Below, piece after piece: positions 60,272 through 64,000 of a stretch of DNA of 64,000 bases. Position 1 is the stretch's first letter. The number at the start of each line of letters is the position of its first letter. Under the pieces are notes generated by a model. The model did no database searches. It had not been told where the DNA came from and saw only the letters and a list, made by a program, of their open reading frames with translations. The stretch spans positions 2,294,001 through 2,358,000 of the forward strand of contig OZ059897.1 of NCBI GenBank assembly GCA_964057225.1, written 5' to 3'. The DNA comes from Auanema rhodensis. Lineage: Eukaryota > Nematoda > Chromadorea > Rhabditida > Rhabditidae. A program made the position numbers and the translations under genes.

Positions 60272-63200
60272 TAGCTTAAAAATGCACCGAGATATCAACT
60301 GATATATGTTCACACTTATATCCTCGATTTTCACCCTGAAGAAATGATTTTTTCGTTGAAAAAACATTGTCCATCGTCTTTGCCTTGAAAAAAGGAATCT
60401 AAAAACATCTACTTTTTGTGAAATTATTTAGAAATTTTTCGGGAAAATTTTTGTCAAAATGTTTTTGGAAGCAATGTTGAGTGTACATGGGAACTCAACA
60501 TACACTAATGCATTATTTTTCAAACGATCATAACTTATTTTTGTATAGAGCGTTTCTCAATGTAGTGTAGTGCATTCGATGCGGATTTTTAAGCTGCGTC
60601 GATCTGTGTTATCCGATTTGAGCTAGCTTGAAAATGTACCGAGATATCAACTGATATATGTTCACACTTATATCCTCGATTTTCACCCTGAAGAATTTAT
60701 TTTTTCGTTGAATAACATTGTCCATCGTCTTCGCCTTGAAAAAAGGAATCTAAAAACATCTACTTTTTGTGAAATTATTTAGAAATTTTTCGGGAAAATT
60801 TTTGTCAAAATGTTTTTGGAAGCAATGTTGAGTGTACATGGGAACTCAACATACACTAATGCATTATTTTTCAAACGATCATAACTAATTTTCTTATGGA
60901 GCGTTTCTCTTTGTAGTATAGTGCATTCGATGCGGATTTTTAAGCTGCGTTGATCTGTGTTATCAGATTTGCGCTAGCTTAAAAATGCACCGAGTAATCA
61001 ACTGATATAGGTTCACACTTATATCCTCGATTTTCACCCTGAAGAAATGATTTTTTCGTTGAAAAACATTGTCCATCGTATTTGTCTTGAAATAAGGAAT
61101 CTAAAAACATCTACTTTTTGTGAAATTATTTAGAAATTTTTCGGGAAAATTTTTGTCAAAATGTTTTTGGAAGCAATGTTGAGTGTACATGGGAACTCAA
61201 CATACACTAATGCATTATTTTTCAAACGATCATAACTAATTTTTGTATAGAGCGTTTCTCATTGTAGTATAGTGCATTCGATGCGGATTTTTAAGCTGCG
61301 TTGATCTGTGTTATCAGATTTGAGTTAACTTAAAAATGCACCGAGATATCAACTGATATAGGTTCACACATATATCCTCGATTTTCACCCTGAAGAAATG
61401 ATTTTTTCGTTGAAAAACATTGTCCATCGTCTTCGTCTTAAAAAAAGGAATCTAAAAACATCTACTTTTTGTGAAATTATTCAGAAATTTTTCGGGAAAA
61501 TTTTTGTCAAAATGTTTTTGGAAGCAATGTTGAGTGTACATGGGAACTCAACATACACTAATGCATTATTTTTCAAACGATCATAACTTATTTTTGTATA
61601 GAGCGTTTCTCAATGTAGTGTAGTGCATTCGATGCGGATTTTTAAGCTGCGTCGATCTGTGTTATCCGATTTGAGCTAGCTTGAAAATGTACCGAGATAT
61701 CAACTGATATATGTTCACACTTATATCCTCGATTTTCACCCTGAAGAATTTATTTTTTCGTTGAATAACATTGTCCATCGTCTTTGCCTTGAAAAAAGGA
61801 ATCTAAAAACATCTACTTTTTGTGAAATTATTTAGAAATTTTTCGGGAAAATTTTTGTCAAAATGTTTTTGGAAGCAATGTTGAGTGTACATGGGAACTC
61901 AACATACACTAATGCATTATTTTTCAAACGATCATAACTAATTTTCTTATGGAGCGTTTCTCAATGTAGTATAGTGCATTCGATGCGGATTTTTAAGCTG
62001 CGTTGATCTGTGTTATCAGATTTGCGCTAGCTTAAAAATGCACCGAGTAATCAACTGATATAGGTTCACACTTATATCCTCGATTTTTACCCTGAAGAAT
62101 TAATTTTTTCGTTGAATAACATTGTCCATCGTCTTTGCCTTGAAAAAAGAAATCTAAAAACTCCTACTTTTTGTGAAATTATTTAGAAATTTTTCGGGAA
62201 AATTTTTGTCAAAATGTTTTTGGAAGCAATGTTGAGTGTACATGGGAACTCAACATACACTAATGCATTATTTTTTAAACGATCATAACTAATTTTTGTA
62301 TAGAGCGTTTCTCAATGTAGTATAGTGCATTCGATGCGGATTTTTAAGCTGCTTTGATCTGTGTTATCAGATTTGAGTTAACTTAAAAATGCACCGAGAT
62401 ATCAACTGATATAGGTTCACACTTATATCCTCGATTTTCACCCTGAAGAAATGATTTTTTCGTTGAAAAACATTGTCCATCGTCTTCGTCTTAAAAAAAG
62501 GAATCTAAAAACATCTACTTTTTGTGAAATTATTCAGAAATTTTTCGGGAAAATTTTTGTCAAAATGTTTTTGGAAGCAATGTTGAGTGTACATGGGAAC
62601 TCAACATACACTAATGCATTATTTTTCAAACGATCATAACTAATTTTTGTATAGAGCGTTTTTTAATGTAGTATAATGCATTCGATGCGGATTTTTAAGC
62701 TGCGTCGATCTGTGTTATCAGATTTGAGTTAGCTTAAAAATGCACCGAGATATCAACTGATATATGTTCACACTTATATCCTCGATTTTCACCCTGAAGA
62801 AATGATTTTTTCGTTGAAAAAACATTGTCCATCGTCTTTGCCTTGAAAAAAGGAATCTAAAAACATCTACTTTTTGTGAAATTATTTAGAAATTTTTCGG
62901 GAAAATTTTTGTCAAAATGTTTTTGGAAGCAATGTTGAGTGTACATGGGAACTCAACATACACTAATGCATTATTTTTCAAACGATCATAACTTATTTTT
63001 GTATAGAGCGTTTCTCAATGTAGTGTAGTGCATTCGATGCGGATTTTTAAGCTGCGTCGATCTGTGTTATCCGATTTGAGCTAGCTTGAAAATGTACCGA
63101 GATATCAACTGATATATGTTCACACTTATATCCTCGATTTTCACCCTGAAGAATTTATTTTTTCGTTGAATAACATTGTCCATCGTCTTCGCCTTGAAAA

Positions 63201-63340
63201 AAGGAATCTAAAAACATCTACTTTTTGTGAAATTATTTAGAACTTTTTCGGGAAAATTTTTGTCAAAATGTTTTTGGAAGCAATGTTGAGTGTACATGGG
63301 AACTCAACATACACTAATGCATTATTTTTCAAACGATCAT
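60199..63340. repeat. 7-mer-scale HOR, offset ~2,460 bp, with nested 3- and 4-mers
   Basis: gcgttttttaatgtagtataatg at about 60,199 and 62,659 starts matching ~680-bp blocks (to about 60,880 and 63,340). Each continues through tgtagtgtagtgc and tatccgatttgagctagc. The cttaaaaaaaggaatc monomer also recurs at 61,435 and 62,488 (1,053 bp) and sits 1,405 bp from 60,030. The rare tcttatggagcg variant occurs near 60,892 and 61,945, with a ttttatggagcg form near 63,349. Confidence 0.65.
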
Positions 63341-64000
63341 AACTAATTTTTTTATGGAGCGTTTCTCAATGTAGTATAGTGCATTCGATGCGGATTTTTA
63401 AGCTGCGTTGATCTGTGTTATCAGATTTGAGTTAACTTAAAAATGCACCGAGATATCAACTGATATATGTTCACACTCATATCCTCGATTATCACCCTGA
63501 AGAATTGATTTTTTCGTTGAAAAACTATGTCCATCGTATTTTTCTTGAAAAAAGGAATCTAAAAACATCTACTTTTTGTGAAATTATTTAGAAATGTTTC
63601 GGGAAAATTTTTGTCAAAATGTTTTTGGAAGCAATGTTGAGTGTACATGGGAACTCAACATACACTAATGCATTATTTTTCAAACGATCATAACTAATTC
63701 TTGTATAGAGCGTTTCTCAATGTAGTATAGTGCATTCGATGCGGATTTTTAAGCTACGTTGATCTGTGTTATCAGATTTGAGTTAGCTTAAAAATGCACC
63801 GAGATATCAACTGATATATGTTCACACTTATATCCTCGATTTTCACCCTGAAGAAATGATTTTTTCGTTGAATAACATTGTCCATCTTCTTCGTCTTGAA
63901 AAAAGGAATCTAAAAACATCTACTTTTTGTGAAATTATTTAGAAATTTTTCGGGAAAATTTTTGTCAAAATGTTTTTGGAAGCAATGTTGAGTGTACATG

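Larger units (their letters stand above)
51932..64000. repeat. Satellite DNA array, right arm (about 34 monomers)
   Basis: Resumes at cgttgaaaaacattg, the base after the T-tract where the left arm was interrupted, and in the same orientation. It runs to the window end without other insertions. Common right-arm variants are cactcatatcctcgattatc + gaagaattgatt + cgtatttttcttg, aaaactatgtcc, aattcttgtatag, and catcttcttcg. The array continues beyond the window. Confidence 0.97.

Noticed and set aside
1-64000. tRNA, rRNA or other structured host RNA genes
   Set aside because: Nothing outside the retroelement departs from the satellite monomer, and no cloverleaf or rRNA-like conserved core was seen in the monomer or the insert.

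Overview
The window is almost entirely a tandem satellite DNA array (monomer about 351-352 bp, roughly 165 monomers). One 5 kb piece of an LTR retroelement interrupts it at about 46,870-51,926. No host gene, rRNA, tRNA or CRISPR array is visible. The sequence is clearly eukaryotic: a pericentromere- or heterochromatin-like satellite with higher-order repeats, plus a metazoan-type Gag with a CCHC knuckle and a retropepsin-like DTG motif. A hand count of one monomer gives about 31% G+C. CpG is not depleted in the monomer, which suggests little germline CpG methylation and fits an invertebrate. The Gag central region (the 'RKAYP' segment and flanking conserved blocks) reminds me of Gag proteins of nematode/arthropod Ty3-like elements. 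That is a recollection and not a search result, so the species is left open.

Layout. 1-46,869 holds about 133 satellite monomers, all head to tail on the same strand. The array is a patchwork of higher-order repeats (HORs) whose multiplicity changes along the window: 6-mer (2,110 bp offset) near 0.4-3.5 kb, dimer (703 bp) at 5.1-7.2 kb, 12-mer (4,215 bp) linking 6.5-8.9 kb with 10.7-13.1 kb, a 4-mer (1,405 bp) nested inside that, 13-mer offsets at 13.6-26 kb, 7-mer (2,461 bp) at 19-22.6 kb, 5-mer (1,756 bp) at 29.9-33.0 kb, 9-mer (3,159 bp) at 35.8-40.7 kb, and three consecutive 4-mers (1,404 bp) at 42.2-46.4 kb. After the insert, 51,932-64,000 holds about 34 more monomers with dimer (702 bp), 11-mer (3,860 bp) and 7-mer (about 2,460 bp) relationships. 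Each monomer carries several short dyads, the best having 9-bp perfect arms.

The insert is not a normal LTR-element insertion. It reads: 3' part of a gag-protease ORF, 3' untranslated region, polypurine tract, complete 572-bp LTR (48,290-48,861, TGTCAA...TTGACA ends), primer-binding region, complete gag-protease ORF of 767 codons (49,098-51,401), 3' region, then the first 380 bp of a second LTR. A 1,788-bp segment (46,882-48,669) recurs exactly 3,257 bp later (50,139-51,926). The repeat unit of 3,257 bp equals one LTR (572) plus one internal region (2,685). The insert is therefore about 1.55 units of a head-to-tail concatemer or one-LTR circle. The internal region contains only gag and protease: no reverse transcriptase, RNase H or integrase can be found. 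This makes it a non-autonomous, Gag-only LTR element comparable in layout to the TR-GAG class described in plants. Its outer ends lie inside gag and inside the LTR, and the left junction carries templated filler. It was therefore probably pasted into the satellite T-tract by end-joining or template-switch repair and not by integrase. An uninterrupted copy of the same monomer exists at about 41,245.

How it fits together: the satellite has no coding role that I can support. The element's Gag-PR could build particles and mature them, but it would need reverse transcriptase and integrase supplied in trans by an autonomous relative outside this window.
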